A stretch of DNA of 64,000 nucleotides from positions 1,426,001 through 1,490,000 of the forward strand of contig CAWFTN010000001.1 of assembly GCA_963818925.1 (NCBI GenBank). The letters are read 5' to 3'. Under the pieces are notes generated by a model, which did not search any database, had not been told where the DNA came from, and saw only the letters and a program-made list of their open reading frames with translations. Made by a program: the position numbers and the translations under genes. This DNA is from JAMXLG01 sp963818925. Lineage in GTDB: Bacteria; Vulcanimicrobiota; Vulcanimicrobiia; Vulcanimicrobiales; Vulcanimicrobiaceae. Below are positions 16,706-25,846 of this stretch, piece by piece (position 1 is the first letter of the stretch; each line of letters starts with the position of its first letter).

Positions 16706-17346
16706 TATGCACCCGCCTTGGCTTTCACGGGTTTCACGCTCTTCTTCACGACAACGAGCGCGTTCTTTGGCCCCGGAATCGGGCCGCGAACGAGCAGCAA
16801 ATTGCGCTCTGCGTCTGCGCGGATCACTTCGAGATTTTGCATCGTCGTGCGGTCGACACCGAAGTGTCCCGGACGGCGGCTGCCTTTAACGGTACGTCCT
16901 GCGTTCGTGTCGCCGTTCGATGCGGGTTGACGGTGAATCATCGAACCGTGGCTCGCGCCACCGCCCGAGAAGTTGTGGCGCTTGATGCCGCCGGCGAAAC
17001 CGTGGCCTTTCGAAATGCCGATGACGTCAACGCGATCGCCCGGTTCGAATCCGGAGACGGTGATCGTCTGTCCGGCTTCGATGCCGTCAATATCGTTGCG
17101 GAATTCGCGCACGTGGCGCACCGCTTCGACGTTTGCTTTTTTGAAATGTCCAGCAAGGGCTTTGGTCACGCGAGCTTTTTTGATCGCGCCGAAACCGAGA
17201 GCAACGGCTTCATAGCCATGCTTCTCTTTCGTGCGACGCTCCACGACCGTGCAGGGACCGGCTTCGATCACCGTAACCGGCACGTACCGGCCGTCCTCGG
17301 TGAACACGCTCGTCATCCCAACCTTGCGGCCAAGGATGTTTTTCAC
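16705..17346 (-). CDS. rplC: 50S ribosomal protein L3
   Basis: 213 residues beginning MKNILGRKVGMTSVFTEDGR, with FEPGDRVDVIGISKGHGFAG and the basic loop near the peptidyl-transferase centre, GSRRPGHFGVDRTTMQNLEV. It is the first gene of this operon; rpsJ, normally just upstream, is 14 kb away at 31184-31492. A strong promoter lies 115 bases upstream. Confidence 0.98.
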   Translation of the reverse strand: MKNILGRKVGMTSVFTEDGRYVPVTVIEAGPCTVVERRTKEKHGYEAVALGFGAIKKARVTKALAGHFKKANVEAVRHVREFRNDIDGIEAGQTITVSGFEPGDRVDVIGISKGHGFAGGIKRHNFSGGGASHGSMIHRQPASNGDTNAGRTVKGSRRPGHFGVDRTTMQNLEVIRADAERNLLLVRGPIPGPKNALVVVKKSVKPVKAKAGA

Positions 17347-17411
17347 TTAAATCCTCGTCCTTAAAAAACAGGTTGGCAGCACACGGGTCCTGGCGTACTG
17401 CTTGATTCTTT

Positions 17412-17443
17412 CACCGGCGCGCGGAAAAACCCGCGGACCGGTG
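17412..17443 (-). promoter_or_regulatory. Leader hairpin upstream of rplC
   Basis: CACCGG (17412-17417) pairs with CCGGTG (17438-17443) and, inside a small internal loop, CGCGG pairs with CCGCG, closing on an A-rich loop. It lies between the promoter at 17461-17489 and the rplC start. No U-tract follows on the minus strand, so a regulatory leader (possibly for L4 or L3 feedback) is more likely than a terminator. The role is inferred. Confidence 0.4.
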
Positions 17444-17460
17444 TGGACCACAACCTCGGC

Positions 17461-17489
17461 AGTCTATCAAGAGTGCCGCACCGAGTCAA
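17461..17489 (-). promoter_or_regulatory. Sigma-70-type promoter of the rplC operon
   Basis: On the minus strand TTGACT (17484-17489), a 17-base spacer and TAGACT (17461-17466) match the housekeeping consensus at 5/6 and 4/6 positions. Transcription would begin near 17453 and give a leader of about 105 bases. It shows that the split S10 cluster has its own promoter. Confidence 0.75.
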
Positions 17490-17522
17490 GGCCTCAGGCC
17501 GTAGGCGGTGAATGAGGGTTTC

Positions 17523-19112
17523 ATGCGGATTCCGATGCTGCTGGCAGCGCTTATGCTGCTGGCGAGCTGTTCGTTACGCCCGGCACGCCTGCCCCACGAC
17601 CGCTTACGCATCGTCCAAACCCAGGATTTCCCCACGCTCGACCCGATCTTCGTGAGCGGTGTCGGCGGCCAGGAACTCGCGGCGCTGCTCTACTCCTATC
17701 TAGTGAAGATCGACGAGCGCGGGCAGCTCGTGCCGGACGCTGCCGAGATGGTTCCGACGCGCGAAAACGGCGGCATCAGCCCGGATGGCCGGACGATTAC
17801 GTACCACTTGCGATCCGACGCTCGCTTCTCGGATGGATCCCGCGTTACGTCGTTCGACGTGGCCGAGACGATCGGCCGGATCGCGTTTCCGGGCAGTGAC
17901 GTCCCAAGCCGCGTCGCCTATGATGATGTCGCGGCGGTAACGACGCCCGACTCCCGGACCGTCAAGGTGTTGTTGCGCGAGCCATATGCTCCGATCGTTC
18001 TCTACCTCTGCGGCCCGGGAAACGCGACGCCGATTTTGCCGTGGCGGCTTCTTCATGGACGCGCTCACTTGCGCGGCACGCCGCTGGACGGCGCTCCGCT
18101 CGGATCCGGTCCGTACATGGTGCACCGCTGGCAGCGCGGCGATCGCTTGGAGCTAACGGCGAATCCGTATTATTACGCTGGCCCGGCGCACATTTCGTCG
18201 CTAACCATTCGCATCGTTCAAAGCGCAACGACCGCGATGCAGATGCTTCGCTCGCATGAAGCGGACGCGTACGTCAACGCCGATGATGCGCAATACGACG
18301 ATCTGCGGTCGTTGGCGGACTCGCGAACAGAGATGGTTCCGATCGACGGCACCGGGGCGCTCATTTTCAACACCACCGATCCGCGGCTGTCCGACGCTCG
18401 TGTGCGTCGCGCAATTGTGGCATCGCTCAACATCCCGAGCATCGTGACGAAGTCGCTGCTCGGGCCCAAGCGCGACCGCGATCCGGGGCGTGGACTCTTT
18501 CAGTGGGCGTACGATCCACAGGCATATGCGATGCCACGCTTCGATCTCGCCGGCGCCCAACGCGAGCTTGATGCTTCAGGCTGGCATCGCGGACCCGACG
18601 GTACTCGCCGGCGAGGCGGCGTGATGCTCGCGCTCGATTTACTCGTTCGCGCGGATAAGCCGAGTGCGCTCATTATGGCGATGCAGATGCAAGCGGACGC
18701 GAAGGCCGCCGGCATTTCGGTCGACGTTCATGAACTCGCGATCGGCGAGTTCGTAGCGCCGGACGGACCACTCTATGGCGGCCGCTTTCAGCTTGCGCTC
18801 TTTCCGTTCGTCAATGGATTCGATCCCGACGTTCGCGATCAATTCGGATGCAATCGTATTCCGCCGCACGGTTTCAACAAATCGAGGTACTGCAATCCGC
18901 AACTCGATGGGCTGATGGCGCAGGCGGTCGTGCCGTACGATCGCGCGAGCCGAACGGCGGTCTACCGAAAGCTGGAGCATGTGCTCGCGAGCGATCTTCC
19001 GATGGCGTCGCTCTATCAAGCGGTCTCGATCAACACCTTCCCGGCGGAACTACAGAACGAGCATGCGGCGGTTACAACGCCGTTTTGGAATGTCGCAGAT
19101 TGGAGTTTTTGA
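17523..19112 (+). CDS. ABC transporter peptide-binding lipoprotein (SBP family 5)
   Basis: 529 residues from ATG 17523, chosen because it gives a compact lipoprotein signal (MRIPMLLAALMLLASCS, lipobox LASC). A GTG at 17508 is also possible. SBP_bac_5 features include TLDPIFVSGVGGQELAALLY, ARFSDGSRVTSFDVAETIGR and YMVHRWQRGDRLELTANPYY. It should capture oligopeptides or a similar ligand for an ABC importer, but no permease or ATPase gene is nearby. Its 3' end overlaps the opposing ClC gene by 41 bases. Confidence 0.85.
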   Translation: MRIPMLLAALMLLASCSLRPARLPHDRLRIVQTQDFPTLDPIFVSGVGGQELAALLYSYLVKIDERGQLVPDAAEMVPTRENGGISPDGRTITYHLRSDARFSDGSRVTSFDVAETIGRIAFPGSDVPSRVAYDDVAAVTTPDSRTVKVLLREPYAPIVLYLCGPGNATPILPWRLLHGRAHLRGTPLDGAPLGSGPYMVHRWQRGDRLELTANPYYYAGPAHISSLTIRIVQSATTAMQMLRSHEADAYVNADDAQYDDLRSLADSRTEMVPIDGTGALIFNTTDPRLSDARVRRAIVASLNIPSIVTKSLLGPKRDRDPGRGLFQWAYDPQAYAMPRFDLAGAQRELDASGWHRGPDGTRRRGGVMLALDLLVRADKPSALIMAMQMQADAKAAGISVDVHELAIGEFVAPDGPLYGGRFQLALFPFVNGFDPDVRDQFGCNRIPPHGFNKSRYCNPQLDGLMAQAVVPYDRASRTAVYRKLEHVLASDLPMASLYQAVSINTFPAELQNEHAAVTTPFWNVADWSF

Positions 19113-20676
19113 TGCGGCGGATCGCGCGCCGGTTCGTCTCGGCTCGCATGCCTTGGCTCCATGCGCGCAGCAAGTCATCGGCGTGCAGCGTTCCGATCGT
19201 TGAACCGTCTTCGTTCACGACACTGACTTCACGCACGTTGTTCGCCGCCATCATGTCTGCGGCCGAACGAACGCGCGCATTCTGCGAAATCGCGTGCGGC
19301 GGCATCGCGGCCGTTGGAATCACCGGCCGCATAACTTCGCGCACGGCGATCAGTTCGAGCGGATGAACGGAATATTCGCGAGCCACGTGAAGTCCGCGTC
19401 GCGCCAACTTTTCCGTGAGAATCGACCGCGGAACGAAGATCACCGTGAACGCGGTCGCGGCGACGCAGCCCACGAAAACGGCCGGCGCGAGCATCCACGC
19501 ATGCGTCGTTTCCAACGCGAAGAGCGTGCCCATAAACGGTGCGCGCATCGTTCCGCCCATCACTGCCGCCATACCAACGATCGCCCAGAGCACCGAATCG
19601 TGCCCGGGAATCACTGTCGCGGCGAGACTGCCGAGCGCGGCACCGATCATCAGCAACGGTGCGAGGACACCGCCCGACGTACCTGATGAGAGACTCGCAA
19701 TCCAAATCACGATTTTGACGACGATGATCGACGCGATGACGCCCAACGCGAGTTTTCCGTTCACGAGCGCACCGATCGTCGGATAACCGACGCCGAGCGC
19801 TTGCGGAACGAACCAGCCGCCGATACCGACGACCGCGCCACCGATTGCCGGCCACCACATCCAGTGCAACGGAAGGCGCGAATAGAGATCTTCCGTTACG
19901 TAGACGAGTCGTGTCATCAGCATCGAAACGATGCCGGCGGCGATACCGAGCACGAGCGCCCAGGGAAGCGCTGAAGACGAGATCGCATGCACGGCCGTCG
20001 CTGCAAACGGCGGGGCGGTGCCGATCACCAGTTGCCGTATACCGAGCGCGACGAACGACGAGATAGCGACGGGAATAAAACTGCGCGGCCGCCATTCAAA
20101 GAGCAAGAGTTCGACGGCAATCAACACTGAGGCGATTGGAGCACCGAACGTCGCGGACATTCCCGCTGAAGCGCCGCAGACGAGCAACGTCCGGCGTTCG
20201 AGCGACGACAACCGCAAGTACTGCGCGAAGAGCGAGCCGAACGCGCCGCCCGTCATGATGATGGGTCCTTCCGCGCCGAACGGTCCGCCGCTACCGATCG
20301 TAACGGCCGAGGCGATCGGTTTCCAGAAGGCGACGCGCGCGCGAATGATGCTGTCGCGATCTAGAATCGATGCGATTGCTTCGGGAATTCCGTGCCCGCG
20401 AATCTTGTCCGTGCCGAACTGCGCGATCAGGCCGACGATGATGCCGGCGAGGACCGGCAACACGATCGCGATCGGTCCAAGCGCATGTGGATCGGGCTGG
20501 GTCAACGTGAAACCAAGCGTGTGAAAGTATGCGGCGTGTGTGATCAACCCGATCATCACAAGCAGCAGCTTTGCGAGCAACCCGGCGCATACGCCGATTG
20601 TCGCGGCGTATATGGACAAGAGGCCCAACCGCCTGGGATCAATAGAAAAATCGGCTAGTCGTACGGGCGCAAGCAT
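19072..20676 (-). CDS. ClC-family chloride channel/antiporter with C-terminal CBS domain
   Basis: 534 residues, about eleven hydrophobic segments. The selectivity-filter motif reads GSGGPFGAEGP, which keeps the gating Glu but has Ala where many antiporters have Arg. GTSGGVLAPLLMIGAALG is the second conserved loop. After the membrane part, residues about 445-515 form a CBS-like region (REVMRPVIPTAAM, then DDLLRAW). It would move chloride, possibly coupled to protons, across the inner membrane. It overlaps the peptide-binding gene tail-to-tail. Confidence 0.88.
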   Translation of the reverse strand: MLAPVRLADFSIDPRRLGLLSIYAATIGVCAGLLAKLLLVMIGLITHAAYFHTLGFTLTQPDPHALGPIAIVLPVLAGIIVGLIAQFGTDKIRGHGIPEAIASILDRDSIIRARVAFWKPIASAVTIGSGGPFGAEGPIIMTGGAFGSLFAQYLRLSSLERRTLLVCGASAGMSATFGAPIASVLIAVELLLFEWRPRSFIPVAISSFVALGIRQLVIGTAPPFAATAVHAISSSALPWALVLGIAAGIVSMLMTRLVYVTEDLYSRLPLHWMWWPAIGGAVVGIGGWFVPQALGVGYPTIGALVNGKLALGVIASIIVVKIVIWIASLSSGTSGGVLAPLLMIGAALGSLAATVIPGHDSVLWAIVGMAAVMGGTMRAPFMGTLFALETTHAWMLAPAVFVGCVAATAFTVIFVPRSILTEKLARRGLHVAREYSVHPLELIAVREVMRPVIPTAAMPPHAISQNARVRSAADMMAANNVREVSVVNEDGSTIGTLHADDLLRAWSQGMRAETNRRAIRRIKNSNLRHSKTAL

Positions 20677-20749
20677 CGCCGACTATCCTACGCCTGCACC
20701 CGCGGTGCGTGCAGGAGGAAAAGTCGTCGAGCGGATCGCGTACGCTCGG

Positions 20750-20778
20750 TTGGCAGCTAGGTCAGGGCCCCATCGTAT
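20750..20778 (+). promoter_or_regulatory. Candidate promoter for the DUF4760-like gene
   Basis: TTGGCA (20750-20755), a 17-base spacer and TCGTAT (20773-20778) stand 16 bases before the ATG at 20794, so the leader would be very short. The match is moderate only. Confidence 0.35.
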
Positions 20779-20793
20779 CCGGAACGCTCTCGT

Positions 20794-21384
20794 ATGGGCT
20801 GGGAGTCGCTCACCGCGATTGGAACGCTCATATCCGCGCTCGTTATCGCCGGCACGGTCGTCGTTGCCGCGCGCCAGCTCAAGCTCACGCTGGTTCAGCT
20901 CGAACATTCGCGGAAGTCGAACGACCTACTCGGCGCAATGTCGATTTTCGCGAAATTCGAAGATCCGCGTTTTGTCGATGCCTACCACTTCGTCATTAAC
21001 GAGCTACCGACGGCGCTACAAGACGAAACGTTTCGTAGAGAACTAATCGACTTCGGCGTGACGGACGATCGCCATAAGGAACTCGTCGTGTTGCGAACGA
21101 TGGAGAATGTCGGCGGCTATGTTCGCTACGGCCTGATCGACGGTAATATCATCTATGACTGCAACTTCCCGGAAATCGTCGGCTGCTGGGAAGGCTTGCG
21201 TGAGGTCGTCGCGGCGCATCGCCGTGCGTTCGGCACGAACTTCTGGATGAATTACGAGTTTCTGTATAACGCAGCGAAGGCATGGGCCAAGAAAGAGTAC
21301 GGCGATCAGCCGAACTTCCTGACGCTTTCACGCCGGTCTGCCGGCGCATCACTGAGCGCTACGAAAAAGCCGCAATACCCGTAA
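20794..21384 (+). CDS. Membrane-anchored protein, DUF4760-like
   Basis: 196 residues. One N-terminal membrane helix (LTAIGTLISALVIAGTVVVA) is followed by a basic helix (ARQLKLTLVQLEHSRKSNDL) and a soluble helical domain with RTMENVGGYVRYGLIDGNII. The layout resembles DUF4760 proteins, whose function is unknown; the assignment rests on general pattern. Its 3' end overlaps the opposing acyl-CoA dehydrogenase gene by 26 bases. Confidence 0.6.
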   Translation: MGWESLTAIGTLISALVIAGTVVVAARQLKLTLVQLEHSRKSNDLLGAMSIFAKFEDPRFVDAYHFVINELPTALQDETFRRELIDFGVTDDRHKELVVLRTMENVGGYVRYGLIDGNIIYDCNFPEIVGCWEGLREVVAAHRRAFGTNFWMNYEFLYNAAKAWAKKEYGDQPNFLTLSRRSAGASLSATKKPQYP

Positions 21385-22552
21385 TCTGCTGACCGATGAC
21401 GAGCGTGTGCACTTCGCTCGTCCCCTCGTACGTCAATACGGACTCGAGGTTGTTCATGTGGCGGATAACGGGATATTCGAGCGTCACACCGTTCGCACCC
21501 AGAACCGTCCGCGCTTCGCGGCAAATGGCGAGCGCTTCGCGCACGTTGTTGAGTTTTCCGAAGCTCACCTGTGAAGCGTGGAGCGTGCCTTCGTCCTTCT
21601 TACGGCCGAGGTGCAGCGCGAGCAACGAGCCTTTGCCCAACTCGAGCAGCATATTTGCAAGCTTTTCTTGGGTGATTTGAAATCCACCGATGGGACGATC
21701 GAATTGCACGCGCGTCTTCGCATAGTCGAGCGCCGTTTCGTAACATGTGCGCGCCGCGCCCATCGAGCCCCAGATGATTCCGTAACGCGCTTCATTCAAA
21801 CATGCAAGCGGGCCGCCGAGGCCTTTGGCGAGCGGCAACTGCGCGTTTGCCGGAAGGCGAACGTCTTGGAGGGCGAGTTCGCTCGTGATCGACGCGCGCA
21901 GCGAAATCTTGCGATGGATGTCCGAACTGCTGAAGCCTTTTGCGTCCCTCGGCACGATGAAGCCGCGAATGCCGTCGTCGGTGCTCGCCCATACGACTGC
22001 GATGTCGGCGATCGAACCGTTCGTAATCCAAAGCTTCGTGCCGTTGAGAATCCAGTCGTCGCCGTCACGCCGGCCGAAAGTCCGCATGCCGGCGGGATTG
22101 CTGCCGAAGTCCGGCTCCGTCAGGCCGAAGCAGCCGATAAGCTCTCCGCGGGCCATGCGCGGAAGAAACTGTTGCTTCTGCTCCTCGCTGCCCCATCGGT
22201 AGATCGCATACATTGCAAGCGATCCTTGCACGGAAGCGAAACTGCGTACGCCGGCGTCGCCGGCTTCCAATTCCATGCACGCGATGCCGTATGCTACGGC
22301 GCTTGCACCGGGACAATCGTAGCCTTGCAAATGCATGCCGAGCAATCCGAGCCGGCCGAGTTCGCGCGCGAGTTCGCGCGGCAAATACCCTTCTTCGAAC
22401 CACTCGCCGATACTCGGCAGCACGCGATCGCGTACGAAGGAACGCACCGTATCGCGAATGAGCCGCTCTTCGTCTGAAAGCAGCGCATCGATACCGAGAA
22501 AATCGACGGCATCGGGCGGCGCAGCGGGCTTCGCGTGTGAAATCGTGGTCAT
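21359..22552 (-). CDS. gcdH: Acyl-CoA dehydrogenase, probably glutaryl-CoA dehydrogenase
   Basis: 397 residues. FAD-enzyme motifs include GCFGLTEPDFGSNP, LNGTKLWITNGSIADIAVVW and, near the C-terminus, VLTYEGTSEVHTLVIGQQIT, which contains the catalytic Glu in the position and context seen in glutaryl-CoA dehydrogenases (YEGT). This enzyme oxidises and decarboxylates glutaryl-CoA to crotonyl-CoA, a step of lysine, tryptophan and aromatic degradation. It may serve the aromatic-CoA genes further along, which is inference. It runs with the aldo/keto reductase gene 7 bases upstream. Confidence 0.85.
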   Translation of the reverse strand: MTTISHAKPAAPPDAVDFLGIDALLSDEERLIRDTVRSFVRDRVLPSIGEWFEEGYLPRELARELGRLGLLGMHLQGYDCPGASAVAYGIACMELEAGDAGVRSFASVQGSLAMYAIYRWGSEEQKQQFLPRMARGELIGCFGLTEPDFGSNPAGMRTFGRRDGDDWILNGTKLWITNGSIADIAVVWASTDDGIRGFIVPRDAKGFSSSDIHRKISLRASITSELALQDVRLPANAQLPLAKGLGGPLACLNEARYGIIWGSMGAARTCYETALDYAKTRVQFDRPIGGFQITQEKLANMLLELGKGSLLALHLGRKKDEGTLHASQVSFGKLNNVREALAICREARTVLGANGVTLEYPVIRHMNNLESVLTYEGTSEVHTLVIGQQITGIAAFS

Positions 22553-22559
22553 GGTGTCC

Positions 22560-23546
22560 TTATCGGTTGACGGCGCTCATGTCGGCATAGCGGTCGCCGC
22601 TTGCCACATTGGGCGGGAAGACTTCTTCGATCGAACGCAGGTCGGCGTCGCTGAGCGTAACGTCGAGCGCGTCCACGTTGTGTTCGAGATACTTGACCTG
22701 TTTTGTGCCGGGAATCGGCACGACGTCGTTGCCTTGCGCAAGCACCCAGGCTAACGCCAATTGGGAAACCGTGCAGCGCTTTTCGAGCGCAAGCGCTTCA
22801 ATGCGCTCGACGAGCCGAAGATTCTTTTGGAAGTTCTCACCTTGGAAGCGGGGATTCGTCCGGCGGAAATCGTCGGCTGCAAAATCGTTCAGATCCTTGT
22901 ACCGGCCCGTCAAGAATCCGCGACCGAGCGGTGAATATGCAACGATGCCGAGGCCCGCTTTGCGCGCCGCCTCCAGTTGTCCGTTCTCTTCGAGATCGCG
23001 CGACCAGAGCGACCATTCTTGCTGCAGTGCCGTAATCTGATGCACGCCGGATGCACGTTCGATGTTCTTCGCACTCGCTTCCGAGAGGCTCAGATAACGA
23101 ACCTTCCCAGCTCGTACCAGCTCCGCCATTGCGCCGACTGTTTCTTCGATCGGTGTCTCCGGATCGACGCGGTGTTGATAATACAGATCGATGTGATCGA
23201 CGGCGAGCCGTTTCAACGATGCATCGCACGCTTGCCGGACGTAGTCCGGTTTTCCGCTGATTCCGCGGCGCGAGCGATCGCTCGGGTCGCGGACGACGCC
23301 GAACTTCGTTGCGAGAAAAACGCGCTCTCGCCGGCGTGCAATCGCTTTGCCGACGAGCTGCTCGTTGTGTCCGGCGCCGTACATGTCGGCGGTGTCGAGC
23401 ATCGTGATGCCGAGTTCGAGCGCGCGGTGAATCGTGCGAATCGAATGCGCTTCATCACCGGCACCGTAAAATTCGGACATGCCCATGCACCCGAGCCCGA
23501 GTGCGGAGACCCTTGGACCGTTGCGACCCAAAAGCCGCTGTTCCAT
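22560..23546 (-). CDS. Aldo/keto reductase
   Basis: 328 residues beginning MEQRLLGRNGPRVSALGLGC. The catalytic tetrad appears as Asp and Tyr in LDTADMYGAGHNE, Lys in VFLATKFGVV and His in DLYYQHRVDP. The C-terminal SQLALAWVLAQGNDVVPIPG binds NADPH in this family. It is closest in pattern to the AKR13/YdbC-like group, and the substrate is unknown. It sits 4 bases downstream of the SRPBCC-like gene. Confidence 0.9.
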   Translation of the reverse strand: MEQRLLGRNGPRVSALGLGCMGMSEFYGAGDEAHSIRTIHRALELGITMLDTADMYGAGHNEQLVGKAIARRRERVFLATKFGVVRDPSDRSRRGISGKPDYVRQACDASLKRLAVDHIDLYYQHRVDPETPIEETVGAMAELVRAGKVRYLSLSEASAKNIERASGVHQITALQQEWSLWSRDLEENGQLEAARKAGLGIVAYSPLGRGFLTGRYKDLNDFAADDFRRTNPRFQGENFQKNLRLVERIEALALEKRCTVSQLALAWVLAQGNDVVPIPGTKQVKYLEHNVDALDVTLSDADLRSIEEVFPPNVASGDRYADMSAVNR

Positions 23547-23550
23547 GGAA

Positions 23551-23976
23551 TTACCTTTTCAGAACGCGAGCGAGTTTGTCAAAGAGCGCGTCCGTCGAAC
23601 GGTCGAAGGAATCTTCCCAGCGACGCCAGAGTAAGCGTCCATCGGTGTCGCTCAGCCTCGCTTCCACGCGATATTCGACGACGGTCTCTTTGCCTTCGCT
23701 CGAAAGATAAAAACCGTGGGTGCCTTCTACGCCGTCGTTCAAAATACGCCAAACGACGCGCTCTTCGGGGACGACGTCGGCCAAGACCGCATGGATGCCG
23801 AGGTGCCATTCTTCCGTTTTCTCCGGCGTCAACGGCCCGGGCGAACGCATAAACGGCTGTGAAGCGAACGGCCAGATCTGATCTCCCGACGTGCCCATCT
23901 CTTCGAGCAAGTGGAAGATCCGGCGCTTGGTACCGTGGAACGTGCGTTTGCGCGATTCTCTAAGCTCGATTGGCAT
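23551..23976 (-). CDS. SRPBCC-like (START/Bet v1 fold) protein
   Basis: 141 residues. The N-terminal RKRTFHGTKRRIFHLLEEM, a Pro-rich middle, EERVVWRILNDGVEGTHGFY, TVVEYRVEARLSD and the long C-terminal helix DSFDRSTDALFDKLARVLKR follow the order of strands and final helix in polyketide-cyclase/START proteins. Ligand unknown. It shares the strand with, and is closely spaced to, the aldo/keto reductase gene. Confidence 0.6.
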   Translation of the reverse strand: MPIELRESRKRTFHGTKRRIFHLLEEMGTSGDQIWPFASQPFMRSPGPLTPEKTEEWHLGIHAVLADVVPEERVVWRILNDGVEGTHGFYLSSEGKETVVEYRVEARLSDTDGRLLWRRWEDSFDRSTDALFDKLARVLKR

Positions 23977-24006
23977 GGGTTCGCCTTCGAGGCCCCGTTC
24001 GCTACC

Positions 24007-24753
24007 TCATTCGCCGGATGGCCGCTCTGCGAGATAGGCGTCGGTGACGTACATAAAGGCTCTTTCCGACTGCCACATATCGAAGAGATCGTGCAGCTCG
24101 CGCGCCATCGCGTCGTACTGCGCCCCGGATTTCGGCAGATATGAGGCGGAGCGCGCAAGGCCGATCATCGTCTCCCAGTCCAGGACGCGGCGGTGCCTCG
24201 CCGCGACGACACGCGGATCCACCCAGCCGTGCCGGCGCAAGTCGTCGAGTACGGTGCCGCCGCGCCGAGTTCGATCGATGTCGCCTCCGCTCTGGTCATA
24301 GCGGTCGACGATCGCTTCGTACGCGCGGGTGAGCGGATCGGAACGATCGCGATGGTTCCAGACCGCTGCGAATCGCCCGCCGGCGCGCGTGATTCGGCGC
24401 GCTTCGCCGAGCACCACGTCGGGATCGAACCAATGATATGCCTGAAACGCCGTGATGACGTCGACGCTCGCGCCATCGAGTGATGTATGTTCGGCACTCG
24501 CATCGATCGCCACGATTCCCTCGGCCGGCACGATGGCGGTGCGCATCGCGGCGTTCGGCTCGATCGCATAGACCGTCGCGCCGGCCTCGCGCAAGAGATG
24601 CGCGGAGATTCCCGTTCCCGCGCCGAGGTCGGCCACGACAGGCGATGCATACCCGTCCAAAATCGCGGCCATGATCTCGGGCGGATACGTCGGACGGTAG
24701 CGCGCGTAGTCGTCGACGCGATTGGTAAAGCGCTGTTTCGAATCGACCTTCAT
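24007..24753 (-). CDS. Class I SAM-dependent methyltransferase
   Basis: 248 residues from ATG 24751-24753, which forms an ATGA overlap with the chromate-transporter stop. The SAM-binding loop is VADLGAGTGISAHLLREAGA, followed by VYAIEPNAAMR and ITAFQAYHWFDPDVVLGEAR, a methyltransferase-11 pattern similar to UbiE/BioC-like enzymes. RFTNRVDDYARYRPTYPPEI is a frequent N-terminus in this group. Substrate unknown. Confidence 0.85.
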   Translation of the reverse strand: MKVDSKQRFTNRVDDYARYRPTYPPEIMAAILDGYASPVVADLGAGTGISAHLLREAGATVYAIEPNAAMRTAIVPAEGIVAIDASAEHTSLDGASVDVITAFQAYHWFDPDVVLGEARRITRAGGRFAAVWNHRDRSDPLTRAYEAIVDRYDQSGGDIDRTRRGGTVLDDLRRHGWVDPRVVAARHRRVLDWETMIGLARSASYLPKSGAQYDAMARELHDLFDMWQSERAFMYVTDAYLAERPSGE

Positions 24754-25274
24754 CGTAACAGGATGATCCCCGCAACGCCCGAGAGTGCGATCAAGCCCGG
24801 CGCGCTGACCTTCGTCCGCAGCGACAATGCGGCGACGACGAGCGCGATAGCAACGATTGCAATCGTAAGCGGAATACCTTTGCTGATCGAGAGGATGCTC
24901 GACCAGACGAGACCGATGATCGCCGGCGCAAGCCCGTGCGTGATGAGCGCGCGCAACGGCGAGGCGGCGAAGCGTGCAAAGAGCGATGCCGCGCCGATCA
25001 TCAGAATGCTCGACGGCAAGAACATTGCAGTGGTTGCAATGGCCGCGCCCGCGAATCCGGCGGCGCCGTATCCGACGAGCGCGGAGAAGATCGTGGTCGG
25101 ACCGGGAACGAGCTTTCCGATCGTATAGAATTCGGTGAACTGCGACGCCGTCGTCCAATGAAACGTCGAAACCGCATACGTGTGCATTTCGGGAATGATG
25201 CCTTTCCCGCCGCCGAACCCGAGGACGGAGAGCATCGAAAAGACCCAGAGCAACCGAAGATACGTCGCGCTCAT
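24750..25274 (-). CDS. Chromate transporter, second half (CHR domain)
   Basis: 174 residues. It carries LGFGGGKGIIPEM and LVPGPTTIFSALVGYGAAGF, the two motifs of a CHR domain, followed by hydrophobic helices. ATGA overlaps link it to both neighbours (25271-25274 and 24750-24753). Two single-domain proteins encoded in tandem are known to form a functional pair in the short-chain CHR subfamily. Activity on chromate is inferred from family only. Confidence 0.85.
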   Translation of the reverse strand: MSATYLRLLWVFSMLSVLGFGGGKGIIPEMHTYAVSTFHWTTASQFTEFYTIGKLVPGPTTIFSALVGYGAAGFAGAAIATTAMFLPSSILMIGAASLFARFAASPLRALITHGLAPAIIGLVWSSILSISKGIPLTIAIVAIALVVAALSLRTKVSAPGLIALSGVAGIILLR

Positions 25275-25846
25275 GTGTCGGTTCTCGGTGAGAGGCGCTC
25301 GCGCACAATCCCAAGTCCGCCGAAGATAAGCAGTACGAGCACGAGCGGCAAGCGAAAACGAGAAACGGCAACCGCCGTGAGCGCAATGAGCGCGATGCGG
25401 ACCCAATCCTTACGGTAATCGAGGGATAGCTCGAGCGCGTTTGCGAGCGTCAACCCAACGGCGCCGGCTGCGCATCCCATCAGCGCCGCGCGTACGACGT
25501 GGTTGCCTATGAACGCAAAGTAGAGCGCGCCGGCAATCAGCACGATGAAAAACGGCGGCGCGGACGCCGCGACCGCAGCGACGATGGCTCCCGCGGTTCC
25601 GCGCGCGCGTTGCCCGCAAAAGATCGCGAGATTGAGGATGTTCGGACCAGGCATCACTTGCGCGAGCTCGAGGCCGTCGATGAACTCGTCGTTCGTCATC
25701 CAGCCTTGCGCGACGACTTGGCGGCGCACGCTCGCCTTCTGTCCGCCGCCGAACGAAGTGCTCGAAATCTGCGCGAACGTCGACGCGATTTCAAAGAGCG
25801 AAACGTTTTTATTCGACGTCGGGGAGAGGGGAATCGACGTGCTCAT
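25271..25846 (-). CDS. Chromate transporter, first half (CHR domain)
   Basis: 191 residues. A soluble N-terminus leads to ISSTSFGGGQKASVRRQV and LAQVMPGPNILNLAIFCGQR, the CHR motifs, then four or five membrane helices. It pairs with the next gene through ATGA overlap. Its start overlaps the end of the HIT-like gene (25809-26255) by 38 bases, which ties it to the same transcript. Confidence 0.85.
   Translation of the reverse strand: MSTSIPLSPTSNKNVSLFEIASTFAQISSTSFGGGQKASVRRQVVAQGWMTNDEFIDGLELAQVMPGPNILNLAIFCGQRARGTAGAIVAAVAASAPPFFIVLIAGALYFAFIGNHVVRAALMGCAAGAVGLTLANALELSLDYRKDWVRIALIALTAVAVSRFRLPLVLVLLIFGGLGIVRERLSPRTDT

Noticed and set aside
24007..25386. One long gene of 459 codons in place of the methyltransferase
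   Set aside because: The first 211 codons lie inside the two chromate-transporter genes in another frame; the methyltransferase starts at 24753 with an ATGA overlap.
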